A stretch of DNA of 64,000 bases from Parapedobacter soli (lineage in GTDB: Bacteria; Bacteroidota; Bacteroidia; Sphingobacteriales; Sphingobacteriaceae): positions 1-64,000 of the forward strand of contig NZ_JAMXAY010000015.1 of NCBI RefSeq assembly GCF_025460835.1. The letters run 5' to 3'. Below the pieces are notes generated by a model that worked only from the letters and a program-made list of their open reading frames with translations, searched no databases and had not been told where the DNA came from. Positions 51,277-59,864 of the stretch are shown here, one piece after another (the first letter of the stretch is position 1; each line of letters opens with the position of its first letter). The translations under genes were made by a program, and so were the position numbers.

Positions 51277-53298
51277 ATGCAAAATTTATCGGCTTATTTT
51301 TCGTTTGCTCCCCGGCAATGGCGGGCACTGCTGCTCGTAGCGGTGTTTTCATTTACCTTACATGTAGCGAGGCCACAAAATCCCATGCTTGATAGTTTAC
51401 GAAACGAGCAAAAAAGAGATCCGGCAAATGATACGCTCCGGATGCAGGCGTATATCCAATATGCGCTGTACCATTATGCGCAATCGCAGGTCGATAGCGC
51501 CACGTCATTTATTGAAAAAGCACACCAGCTGGCAACACAGCTCCATCATGCCAGTGGCCTGGCAGATTACCATCACTTCATGGCCGTATCGGCCAAGCAA
51601 CGCCAACAGCTCGACACGGCCATGCACCACGCCCGCGAAGAACTCCGCTGGGCATTGGAAGCTGCCGACGAGACCAAGCTGGCGTATGCCTACAATGACG
51701 TGGGCAATATGCACATCTATTTCGGCAATGGCGATTCGGCCACAATTAACCTACTCCGTGGCCTTCCCGTGGCCGAAAAAACCAACAACCGCCGGCTGGC
51801 TGCTAATATTTCGTTCAACCTGAGCGCCGCCTATAACATGATCGAAAATCATACGGCATCGCGGGATTACGCCAGAAAATCACATCAGATAGCCAGCAGT
51901 ATCAACGACTCCACGTATATGTTCCACAGCCTGTATAATTGGGCTACACAGGAATCGAAACTGGGCCACGCGGATAGTGCACTGACCATGTTTGACCAGT
52001 GTGCTTCATTAGCCAAGCAATTGGGTAATGAAGCATTTCTTGCCGATGTCTACAATAACATCGGCGAAATCCTATACGACCAAAAACGATTCTCCGCATC
52101 GCTCCAGCAATACGAAAAAATGGCGGGGATAGTCCGCCAGCTGGATGATCCCCAATTTGATTTATACCTACGCATGAATAGGGGAAATACGCTTGCGGCA
52201 TTGCAACGATATCAACAGGCCGACGAAGATTTAGCCGAGGCCCAGCGCATTGGCGAAGAATTGAACGCTAATTTTGAGCTGGGTCAGGTATTCCTGTTCC
52301 GCTCGGAACTGTTTGAAAAAAACGGCGATTTCCAAAAGGCACTCCATTATTTTAAAAAAGCAGATTCGTTGAAGTCAATGATAGCCAGTGAGCAATCATT
52401 GAAAGAAATCCAGCGACTGGAAATGCAATACCAAACCGCAGCAAAAGACAAAACCCTAGCCGAGCAAAAAGCCGCGCTGGCGATTCGGCAAGCAGCGCTA
52501 CGGAAAAAAGATACAATCAATACCGCGCTTATTATGGGCTGCCTGTTATTGACAGGCCTTGTTTTGCTCGTGTATAAAAATGTGCGCAACCGCCGAAAGC
52601 TATATGCCAAAGAACAAGAATTAAATCTCCAGAAAATCAATGAATTGGAAAGGGAACGTCAGCTTGTTGCTGCCCAATCGCTGATGAAAGGACAGGAAGA
52701 AGAACGCAGCCGGCTGGCCAAAGATCTGCACGACGGTGTGGGCGGCCTCCTCTCTGGTGTAAAATTAGGATTATCAACAATGAAAGGAAATGTATTCTTA
52801 TCGGAAGAAAATGCCCAGGCGGTCAACACGATCCTCGGCCAACTGGATAATTCCATTGCAGAACTCCGCCGCGTATCGCACAACATGATGCCCGAAGCGC
52901 TGATTAAATTCGGACTGAAGGAAGCGTTGGAAAACTATTGCGAAAACATCATCCAATCCAGTCCATTGGATGTACGCTTGCAGACGTATGGTTTGGAGCA
53001 ACGTTTGGATCAAGATACCGAGATCATTCTGTACCGTATGGTGCAGGAGTTGCTGAATAACGTCATCAAACATGCGGAAGCCACACAGGCATTGGTACAA
53101 CTCATCCGCGAATCAGACAAATTCACGCTCACGGTAGAAGACGATGGCAAGGGTTTCGATGCGAGCGCCCCTAACCATCACCAAGGGGCCGGATTACAGA
53201 ATATCAAAGCCAGGGCGGGCTACGTTAATGGCGTTGTAGATATCCGTACCCATCCCGGCGAAGGCACATCCATAACCATCGAGGGCAACCTCCATTAA
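51277..53298 (+). CDS. TPR-containing sensor histidine kinase (NarX/HisKA_3 type)
   Basis: 673 aa. A signal or anchor segment (about 12-32) is followed by an extracytoplasmic array of TPR repeats (about 40-410), one membrane segment (LIMGCLLLTGLVLLVYKNV, about 422-440), a coiled coil, a HisKA_3 dimerisation domain with the phosphoacceptor His485 (RLAKDLHDGVGGLLSG) and a HATPase_c domain (MVQELLNNVIKHA, EDDGKGFD, GAGLQNIKARA). It likely phosphorylates the response regulator gene 10 nt downstream. The signal is unknown; the divergent OmpA/lipoprotein operon is a candidate target. Confidence 0.93.
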   Translation: MQNLSAYFSFAPRQWRALLLVAVFSFTLHVARPQNPMLDSLRNEQKRDPANDTLRMQAYIQYALYHYAQSQVDSATSFIEKAHQLATQLHHASGLADYHHFMAVSAKQRQQLDTAMHHAREELRWALEAADETKLAYAYNDVGNMHIYFGNGDSATINLLRGLPVAEKTNNRRLAANISFNLSAAYNMIENHTASRDYARKSHQIASSINDSTYMFHSLYNWATQESKLGHADSALTMFDQCASLAKQLGNEAFLADVYNNIGEILYDQKRFSASLQQYEKMAGIVRQLDDPQFDLYLRMNRGNTLAALQRYQQADEDLAEAQRIGEELNANFELGQVFLFRSELFEKNGDFQKALHYFKKADSLKSMIASEQSLKEIQRLEMQYQTAAKDKTLAEQKAALAIRQAALRKKDTINTALIMGCLLLTGLVLLVYKNVRNRRKLYAKEQELNLQKINELERERQLVAAQSLMKGQEEERSRLAKDLHDGVGGLLSGVKLGLSTMKGNVFLSEENAQAVNTILGQLDNSIAELRRVSHNMMPEALIKFGLKEALENYCENIIQSSPLDVRLQTYGLEQRLDQDTEIILYRMVQELLNNVIKHAEATQALVQLIRESDKFTLTVEDDGKGFDASAPNHHQGAGLQNIKARAGYVNGVVDIRTHPGEGTSITIEGNLH

Positions 53299-53308
53299 AT
53301 CCACCCGT

Positions 53309-53935
53309 ATGACCAGCGTTTTTATCGTTGATGACCATCCCATTGTGGTAGAAGGATTAAAATCCGTCATTGAAAAGTTAGACGGCCTGCATATCAGTGG
53401 GGTTGCCTACAACGCCGTTGACACCATTAATTTATTAAAAACCGTTGCGACCGATGTGTTACTGCTAGACATTAACCTGCCAGATATCAGTGGCATAGAT
53501 CTCTGCAAAAAAGTACGCAACCAATTTCCCCACATCCGTATCCTGGGTATCAGTACCTTCAGCGAGCGTAGCTACATCTCCCGGATGATAGCGCATGGCG
53601 CCATGGGTTACCTCATCAAAAGCGCATCGGCCGAAGAAATTTCAGCGGCCGTTACCACGATAATGCAGGGCAAGTTATACATGAGCCTTGATCTGGAGCA
53701 CCTGCTCCGCCCCTCTCCTGTTATACAGTCGGGCATCCTACCCAACCTTACCAAGCGCGAGAAGGAAGTGCTGCAACATATATCAGAAGGATTGACCAAT
53801 GTCCAAATCGCGGAGAAATTGTTTGTCAGTCCGTCTACCATAGATACGCATCGCAAAAACATGATCACCAAACTGGAAGTAAGCAACACGGCCGCGTTGA
53901 TCCGTTTTGCCATTGAGCATGGGTTGATTAACTAA
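53309..53935 (+). CDS. NarL/FixJ-family response regulator
   Basis: 208 aa. The receiver domain (1-120) has the acidic pair DD8-9, phosphoacceptor Asp54 (LLLDINLPD), a switch residue in GISTFSE and Lys in YLIKSAS. A LuxR-type helix-turn-helix (about 142-205) has LTKREKEVLQHISEGLTNVQIAEKLFVSPSTIDTHRKNM. It is the partner of the TPR kinase directly upstream, from which its start is separated by 10 nt. Confidence 0.95.
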   Translation: MTSVFIVDDHPIVVEGLKSVIEKLDGLHISGVAYNAVDTINLLKTVATDVLLLDINLPDISGIDLCKKVRNQFPHIRILGISTFSERSYISRMIAHGAMGYLIKSASAEEISAAVTTIMQGKLYMSLDLEHLLRPSPVIQSGILPNLTKREKEVLQHISEGLTNVQIAEKLFVSPSTIDTHRKNMITKLEVSNTAALIRFAIEHGLIN

Positions 53936-53984
53936 CCGTCGGGCTAATTTCTGCAAATACTTAACCAAAAACGATCAAAAATGG

Positions 53985-53992
53985 TATCTTTG
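53985..53992 (+). promoter_or_regulatory. -7 box of the orphan ECF sigma gene
   Basis: TATCTTTG, a perfect match, 22 nt before ATG 54015. It shows this gene is not simply read through from the two-component genes. Confidence 0.55.
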
Positions 53993-54014
53993 GGTGCTAG
54001 CCAAGCCCACTGAG

Positions 54015-54605
54015 ATGAAGACATACACATTACTCACGGACGAAGTACTGGCCGATTTGGTCAAAGCGCAGGATACCCACGCCTATACCGAACTTTACCA
54101 GCGATACTGGGGCGTATTACACCGCTTTTGCCACCACCTGCTCCGTGATGAGGCGCAGGCCACCGATACCGTGCAGGATGTATTCGTTCATTTCTGGGAA
54201 AACGCCCCGCAGCTGGAGCTGCGTTTTTCACTAAGCAGCTACCTCTATGGCGCGGCCCGCAACCAGGTTATCCGGTACATCCGCAAGGAAAAAGTAAAAG
54301 CCAGCTACCTCAGTCAGCTTCAATTCGATGAGGGGCAAGTCATTGCCGATGAAGAACTCCGCATTTCGGAACTCGAAAAACTGGTTGAACGCGAAATCGA
54401 AAACCTGCCGCCGCGTATGCGCGAAGTATTCGAGCTTAGCCGCAAAGCCTACCTCTCGCACAAGGAGATTGCCGACCGATTGGACATTTCAGAAGGCACC
54501 GTAAAAAAGCAAGTGTCCAACGCGTTGCGCCTCCTTCGTGCCAAGCTGGGGTGCGCGTTCTTCTTCGGCGTTATGCAGGTGATCTGGTGGTGGTACGGGC
54601 TATAA
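54015..54605 (+). CDS. Orphan ECF sigma factor (Bacteroidota FecI-like)
   Basis: 196 aa. It has sigma region 2 (YTELYQRYWGVLHRFCHHLLRDEAQATDTVQDVFVHFWE) and region 4 (LPPRMREVFELSRKAYLSHKEIADRLDISEGTVKKQVSNALRLLRA). Start ATG 54015; a GTG at 53994 overlaps the promoter. Members of this group normally pair with a FecR anti-sigma factor and SusC/SusD genes directly downstream, but here a PIN toxin gene follows on the opposite strand, so the partners are elsewhere or lost. The C-terminus ends in a hydrophobic Trp-rich stretch (VMQVIWWWYGL). Confidence 0.9.
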   Translation: MKTYTLLTDEVLADLVKAQDTHAYTELYQRYWGVLHRFCHHLLRDEAQATDTVQDVFVHFWENAPQLELRFSLSSYLYGAARNQVIRYIRKEKVKASYLSQLQFDEGQVIADEELRISELEKLVEREIENLPPRMREVFELSRKAYLSHKEIADRLDISEGTVKKQVSNALRLLRAKLGCAFFFGVMQVIWWWYGL

Positions 54606-54626
54606 TTACCGTTATGTTATCACCAT

Positions 54627-55040
54627 TTAAAGTGCGGCAAGTGCCTCCATAGGATTAAACAAAGGAAGTTCGCTGTTTTTAAAATCCTTTCCGTTACGGG
54701 TAACAATTGCGTCGACTTCTACTAATGTCAGTGCCACTTCGTATTGAATCGCGTCTTCAAAATCCTTGAATTTAGAAGAAATCGCCTTCTTCAATACCGG
54801 GCCAGTTACTTCTGCCACATCTACAAGTTCCATCAATTGGTTCAGCAAACTGATTGTCTTTTCATGCCCGATTACTTTACGAAGCACATAATAGACGTTG
54901 TTAACGGAAATTGCCCCGATATACAGCTTCACTTTGCCCGCCAGTGCGGCATCAAACAGCACTGCAGCATGTTCAGCAAATGGATTACGATGAGCCAGAA
55001 AATCGATAATGATGTTCGTATCAAGAAAGTATCCTTTCAT
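54627..55040 (-). CDS. PIN-domain toxin (VapC-like)
   Basis: 137 aa. It has the four acidic positions of PIN nucleases: Asp7 in FLDTNIIIDFL, the Glu/Asp near FKDFEDAIQYEVAL and the Asp in VDAIVTRNGKDF. The probable activity is Mg-dependent cleavage of RNA such as tRNA. The gene follows the antitoxin gene by a 4-nt ATGA overlap, the normal arrangement for translational coupling. Full length, unlike the remnant at 44275. Confidence 0.9.
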   Translation of the reverse strand: MKGYFLDTNIIIDFLAHRNPFAEHAAVLFDAALAGKVKLYIGAISVNNVYYVLRKVIGHEKTISLLNQLMELVDVAEVTGPVLKKAISSKFKDFEDAIQYEVALTLVEVDAIVTRNGKDFKNSELPLFNPMEALAAL

Positions 55041-55291
55041 TTTAAATGCTTTTCTTCCAATGCTTCCGTCAACGCTGTTTTGTAGTCAAAATCGTCCGGT
55101 AATGAAACGGCACCCAATAACCTGCGAACTTTCGGCGAAATTTCCGTAGGCGCTTTAGCCGTAGTCTGGTTAGAAACCGACTTCAGGTAGTTCTCCACCA
55201 AGGCTGACAAGCTTCTGCCTTGCTCGCGAGCATATTGTTTAGCTGCATCGATAACACGGCCATCTATTGTAAGGGTCAGTTTTGTACTCAT
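55037..55291 (-). CDS. DUF6364/RHH-type antitoxin
   Basis: 84 aa from ATG 55291; a GTG at 55312 would add seven residues. The N-terminal 40 residues (MSTKLTLTIDGRVIDAAKQYAREQGRSLSALVENYL) fit a ribbon-helix-helix DNA-binding unit of DUF6364. The C-terminal LPDDFDYKTALTEALEEKHL probably wraps the PIN toxin and blocks its site. It likely represses its own promoter. Intact module with 54627-55040. Confidence 0.85.
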   Translation of the reverse strand: MSTKLTLTIDGRVIDAAKQYAREQGRSLSALVENYLKSVSNQTTAKAPTEISPKVRRLLGAVSLPDDFDYKTALTEALEEKHLK

Positions 55292-55534
55292 AACACGTGT
55301 AATTATTACCACAAATATACGTATAACGTAATATATTCCAAAATGGAAATATTCATGCCGCCTGGATTACGCTACTAAATCACGACACTCACCAAAACAG
55401 TTGCCGATTTAGCCACTCAGGTTGCCGAATTGAAAAACAGCAAGTAAGGGTTTGGATGCACGCGAAACAATAATGGCCGTGAGCAGTGTCAACAACGGCA
55501 CTACCCCCACAATAAGAAAAAAGACCTGATATAA

Positions 55535-56836
55535 TTAACGTTGCCTACGATGATCGAACAGGGTGATACTTTTCCGGGCGTTTTCGGGGAATTTAATCCT
55601 GTTGATTTCCTCGATGGAAGTGAAGATAATCCTAGGGCTTACCCGGAGCTTCGCCCGGAACCGGTCTTTGATTTTCAGCAGCAACTCATCCGATATCAGT
55701 GCGGCACCTACTTTGACTGTAATTTCGTCTTCGCCGAATTCATCGGAAGCGATTTCAATCACATAATTTTCGATCTCTTCGATATCGTTCAGTAGATCGA
55801 ACAGCGCGGGTGGATATAATGTGGTTCCCTTATATTTGACCATTTGGTTCTTGCGGCCGATGACGGGACCGAGCCTTAAGGTGGTCCGCCCGCACGCACA
55901 GGGTGCATAATGGGGCTGCACAATGTCGCCGGTTTTGAAACGGAGCAGCGGCATGCCTTCCACGCCCAGTGTAGTCACGACCAGCTCACCCGGTTCGCCT
56001 TCGGCCACCGGCTGCCCTTCTTCATCCACAAACTCGGTAATGATGAGCTCCGGGTGGTGGTGTCCCCCTACCCCATGTGCACACTCTGTGAAGGCCGTGG
56101 CCATCTCGGTGGATGCGTAGGTAGAAAAAAGTTGGATGTCCCACTTGCTCCGTATCCGGCTGGCCAGCGCATTGAGTGAGAAGTCGGGATTACGCACAGG
56201 TTCACCGATGCAGAGCGCCTTTTTTACGCTGCTTTGCCGGTAGTCGATGCCGTTGGCTTCGGCATATTCAATCATTTTCAACAAAAACGATGGTACGCAT
56301 ACCAGGGCATCGGGTTTCACGCGCGCTATCGTGCCCCACTGCAGCTCGGGTACACCCGACCCTACCCGCACCACCCCGATTCCGGCCTTACGGGCACCTA
56401 GGAAATAGGCCAGCCCCGCCATAAAACGGCGGTCGAGCGTGGTAGTGAGCTGCACGGTTTGGCCGGCAGCCATGCCCATGCACTGGTAAGACAACGATTC
56501 GTTATATGCGAGGCGATCAAGGTCGCTGCCGGTAAGGGCAAGCAATACGGGGTCGCCGGATGTGCCAGATGTCGTTACATAGTCGGCTGTCTCGGTTTCT
56601 GGCACACACCGGAAAGCGGTATTCTCCTGCTGGAGTTGCTCTTTCGTGGTAAATGGCAGACGGACCAGATCATCCAGCGTGCGTATGCTATGGATATCGA
56701 TACCATGCATCCGGAAAAGCCGCTGGTAATAAGCGGAATTGGCTTGTAGGTACGCGATGAAGTGCTGTAGTTTTTCTGCTTGAAACCGATTGATGGTTTC
56801 GCGATCTGCCTGCTCTATAGGGGGAATGGTAGTCAT
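55535..56836 (-). CDS. Phenylacetate-CoA ligase-like adenylating enzyme of the pigment locus
   Basis: 433 aa PaaK-type AMP-binding enzyme that activates an aryl carboxylate. The P-loop is TSGTSGDPVLLALTG, followed by FSTYASTEMATAFTEC and RFKTGDIVQ. In flexirubin clusters a PaaK-like ligase activates the aryl acid starter (from tyrosine through the ammonia-lyase at 62442), which is the likely role here. A GTG start at 56842 overlaps the upstream stop codon; ATG 56836 is preferred. Third gene of a tight leftward operon. Confidence 0.88.
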   Translation of the reverse strand: MTTIPPIEQADRETINRFQAEKLQHFIAYLQANSAYYQRLFRMHGIDIHSIRTLDDLVRLPFTTKEQLQQENTAFRCVPETETADYVTTSGTSGDPVLLALTGSDLDRLAYNESLSYQCMGMAAGQTVQLTTTLDRRFMAGLAYFLGARKAGIGVVRVGSGVPELQWGTIARVKPDALVCVPSFLLKMIEYAEANGIDYRQSSVKKALCIGEPVRNPDFSLNALASRIRSKWDIQLFSTYASTEMATAFTECAHGVGGHHHPELIITEFVDEEGQPVAEGEPGELVVTTLGVEGMPLLRFKTGDIVQPHYAPCACGRTTLRLGPVIGRKNQMVKYKGTTLYPPALFDLLNDIEEIENYVIEIASDEFGEDEITVKVGAALISDELLLKIKDRFRAKLRVSPRIIFTSIEEINRIKFPENARKSITLFDHRRQR

Positions 56837-56838
56837 TT

Positions 56839-58497
56839 TCACTTGCTCAATCGTTCACATTTTCTGATCCGCTTTTGGATCAGGGCACTATCCACTTTCG
56901 TCGTCACCTCCTTGGCAGCAGCCAATCGGTAGTGCCGTAGGGCGTCGACATAGCGGCTTTTGCCCCGATAATATTCACCGATGAGGAAGTCTGTTTTCCA
57001 AAACATCGGGTTAAGCTGCCTAAAATCAGCCAATTCAGCATCAGATATGGTTGTTTCGGCTGCAATCGCAGCCTCCAAATTACGCATCTGCAGCCTGAAT
57101 TTTTCATAATCCTGGAAATCTGCCGACGAGGCAAACGGATCGGCTGGGATATTGAGCGGGTCGGACGCGAGCGGGATCCCGGCATCAAGTGTGCTCAGCC
57201 GTTCGAACACTTCGTCCAGGTCATACGCTACGAATTCTCCCAGTTGGTAAGGTGCCGTGGCTACCCACATCCGTAAATCCTCGGGCTGGAAGATCACAGC
57301 GTGGTGGGCAAGAAGCTGGTTGATTGCCTTTTCGTTGCCATATCCCAAATCCACTCCACCGATCCCCTCCTTGTTGCGCAACACCGCAGCAGCATCCCCA
57401 GGTGTCAATTTCGGGGTTTGTGCAATCAGCTCATTCATCCGGTCGAAGCGATATTTCGAGTGGCTTTCTTCCAGCTGCCGGAGATTACGCTTGTCTGTAC
57501 GATATGGTTCACTTTGGAAATGGTTGGCACATACCAGTAGATCTGCTGTATTGGGCACTTCATAGACCCCTATTTTATGGGGCGACACTTCGATGAGCAC
57601 CGCTTTCCTATCGGCCGCACTACCCACCATGATCGATTCGGACACGAATACTTCCCGTTGGCGTGCAATATGGATGGCTTCATCGATATTACCTGCATAT
57701 TGCAGAATCTCACGCGTAAGCAACGAAATGGGTGTTTTGGCCTGATTGGGGATGGCCGATTTGCCCGCATTGATGGTTACTGTCAGTCCCTTTTCGTTCA
57801 TGCCCGATACGGCTCCCACCATCCCCGGCCACGTCACCATCGCGTGCTTATATCCGATATCGGGGTCGATGAATGCAATGACCTTCTCTTTCGAGAAATC
57901 ATCGCCGGCATAAAAATCGAAATTCCGGCCAATCAACAGTTTCCCGTCGGCCGTGTGGTCGCCCCACGCCGCAAACGACGTACATCCTACCAGGGCAAGG
58001 TCCTGTAATGCATGGCCGATATCGTGGGCTGCGTGGAAGTATAAGAGGCGTGGGTAGGGCCTTGCAATGAAATCGAGTGTATCGGAAGCCGATTGAGAAA
58101 GACCATAAATCTCTACTTGATAGGCCGTAGGTATATAATCTGTAAGCTGCCGGTTGAAACGGCCGATGAATCCGCGCAGCAGCCAACGGTGGAAACGCGA
58201 TGGCACCAGTTCCTTTACCTGTGAAACGAAGACAGCCTCCTGCCGGCGGAGTAACTCTTGGGTGAGTCTACCATTGGCCAGGCCCCGCTCCAACGGATCA
58301 CCGGCTACATACAACTCCCATAGGCCGTGGTTGTTTTTCCGAAGGAGGCCATTCGGCAATACGTAACTGTCTGGTGATACCTCACGACGGTCACCGACAT
58401 GGCTGTTGTAGTTGGCCATCGGCGGAATCCGTTTCACGCCGACACAGGACGTACCACAAAACACCAGATAACATATGGACAGGAGAAATGCTCTCAC
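56839..58497 (-). CDS. C45-family autoproteolytic acyltransferase/hydrolase lipoprotein
   Basis: 552 aa. It begins at GTG (MRAFLLSICYLVFCGTSC), a lipoprotein signal with the lipidated Cys near 18. The Ntn-hydrolase core has the nucleophile Cys in LVGCTSFAAWGDHTADGKLLIGRNFDF, plus GMNEKGLTVTINAGKS. C45 proteins process themselves and cleave or transfer acyl groups. It recurs in flexirubin loci next to the CoA ligase, and might form the ester between polyene and resorcinol in the periplasm, which is inference. It starts 3 nt after the flavoprotein gene. Confidence 0.85.
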   Translation of the reverse strand: MRAFLLSICYLVFCGTSCVGVKRIPPMANYNSHVGDRREVSPDSYVLPNGLLRKNNHGLWELYVAGDPLERGLANGRLTQELLRRQEAVFVSQVKELVPSRFHRWLLRGFIGRFNRQLTDYIPTAYQVEIYGLSQSASDTLDFIARPYPRLLYFHAAHDIGHALQDLALVGCTSFAAWGDHTADGKLLIGRNFDFYAGDDFSKEKVIAFIDPDIGYKHAMVTWPGMVGAVSGMNEKGLTVTINAGKSAIPNQAKTPISLLTREILQYAGNIDEAIHIARQREVFVSESIMVGSAADRKAVLIEVSPHKIGVYEVPNTADLLVCANHFQSEPYRTDKRNLRQLEESHSKYRFDRMNELIAQTPKLTPGDAAAVLRNKEGIGGVDLGYGNEKAINQLLAHHAVIFQPEDLRMWVATAPYQLGEFVAYDLDEVFERLSTLDAGIPLASDPLNIPADPFASSADFQDYEKFRLQMRNLEAAIAAETTISDAELADFRQLNPMFWKTDFLIGEYYRGKSRYVDALRHYRLAAAKEVTTKVDSALIQKRIRKCERLSK

Positions 58498-58500
58498 AAA

Positions 58501-59724
58501 TTACGGTAACATATGCGTCACGGCCCTCACCGCGCGGTCGTGTTTCTTCACAAACGGGTTTTCCTTATCCCACACATAGCCTGCCAACACCGAACAGACC
58601 TTACGGCGCACATCTTCGTTGACTTCCTTGTGGAAAAAAAATTTCTGTAGGTCGCCCGAATACCAATCGCGTATATACGAGCGGAACACACTGACTCCCC
58701 AAAGCATGTGATCTTCATACTCCTTCTGCCAGTCGACCTGTTCTCCCCTTAATTGCCGGATAGCCAATTTTGCAGCCTTCGATCCGGATTCCGTAGCAAA
58801 ACATACACCTGAAGAAAAAACAGGATCCAGGAATTCGGCGCTGTTCCCTGTGATTGCAAAGCCATCGCCATATAGCTTTTTCGACGCTTTGGTATAAGCA
58901 ACAATCTGTTTGGGTTCGAAAATGAAATCGATACCGTCGAATCGGCGCCTATAATAATCAGACTGGCTGATGATATAGCGGAACGTCTCGGAAGGACTCT
59001 CTTTCTGGATAGCTTCCAGGTGTTCCTTGGGACAAACCAAGCCCAGGGACGACTGCCCATTGGAAAACGGGATTACCCAAAACCATACTTTCTGTTCCAA
59101 CACGTCGAATGTAATCAATGTCCCCTCCTCGCCCGTTGGGCGCCGGGGATCTTCCACGTGTACGAATGTAGCTGCCATCGGCGGGAAGTTAGAGGGTTCG
59201 TCCAGGTCAAACAACCGCGGTAGCACCCGTCCGTATCCGCTGCAATCGATCAGGAACCGGGCATGGATTTCGCGCTTCACACCACTTTCCTCGCGTACGG
59301 TTGTTACCGAATCGGTACCATGGAAAACAACATCTTCCACGGATGTGCCAAACTCAATATCCACTCCACGTGCCTGCAAAACATCCGTAAGGGTCTTATC
59401 AAACTCAGCACGTGGAAGCTGCCAGGTCCAGTCCCATCCCGCAGAAAATTTCTGGCTGAAATCAAACCAACATACTTCTTCACCCCGCAGGAACCGGGCA
59501 CCGTTTTTCCGCTCAAACCCTTTGGCTTCAACCGCTTCTACAAACCCCGCCTCATCAAAGTGATCCATACAACGGGGAATCAAGCTCTCCCCGATAACAA
59601 ACCGCGGGAAATGCTCCCGCTCGATGACCTTTAACTTGATTCCCTGTTTGTGTAAAATGGATGCGGCTACGGCACCCGACGGCCCCGCTCCGATTACTAA
59701 GACATCAACGTGTTCTGAAATCAT
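58501..59724 (-). CDS. FAD-dependent oxidoreductase (halogenase/GGR-like) of the pigment locus
   Basis: 407 aa from ATG 59724 (MISEHVDVLVIGAG); the longer frame from 59763 covers the promoter. It has the FAD motif VIGAGPSGAVAA, the WFWVIP segment (WxWxIP, a halogenase and reductase landmark) and GNSAEFLDPVFSSGV. The catalytic Lys of true tryptophan halogenases was not found, so it may hydroxylate or dehydrogenate the aryl group rather than chlorinate it. Flexirubins are often ring-modified, so both remain possible. First gene of the operon 59724-55535. Confidence 0.85.
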   Translation of the reverse strand: MISEHVDVLVIGAGPSGAVAASILHKQGIKLKVIEREHFPRFVIGESLIPRCMDHFDEAGFVEAVEAKGFERKNGARFLRGEEVCWFDFSQKFSAGWDWTWQLPRAEFDKTLTDVLQARGVDIEFGTSVEDVVFHGTDSVTTVREESGVKREIHARFLIDCSGYGRVLPRLFDLDEPSNFPPMAATFVHVEDPRRPTGEEGTLITFDVLEQKVWFWVIPFSNGQSSLGLVCPKEHLEAIQKESPSETFRYIISQSDYYRRRFDGIDFIFEPKQIVAYTKASKKLYGDGFAITGNSAEFLDPVFSSGVCFATESGSKAAKLAIRQLRGEQVDWQKEYEDHMLWGVSVFRSYIRDWYSGDLQKFFFHKEVNEDVRRKVCSVLAGYVWDKENPFVKKHDRAVRAVTHMLP

Positions 59725-59750
59725 ACTAATAAATTGGTGTATGGATGGCC

Positions 59751-59782
59751 CAAACTTAGACAAACTTGCCTACAAAAGCAAG
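59751..59782 (-). promoter_or_regulatory. Promoter of the flavoprotein-C45-CoA ligase operon
   Basis: Minus-strand CTTG (59782-59779), 20 nt, TAAGTTTG (59758-59751), 26 nt before the ATG. Same layout as the parC promoter. Confidence 0.7.
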
Positions 59783-59864
59783 CTTCGTGGGAGGTAGTAA
59801 CGAACCACATACCATAAAGCATCTCGATTAAAAACTGGTGTCTTTAATCGACGGGATATTAATT

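Noticed and set aside
55360-55534. Short coiled-coil-like reading (TKTVADLATQVAELKNSK then stop) between the antitoxin and the CoA ligase
   Set aside because: Only about 22 codons with no start and no flanking homology; could be a gene relic but cannot be supported.
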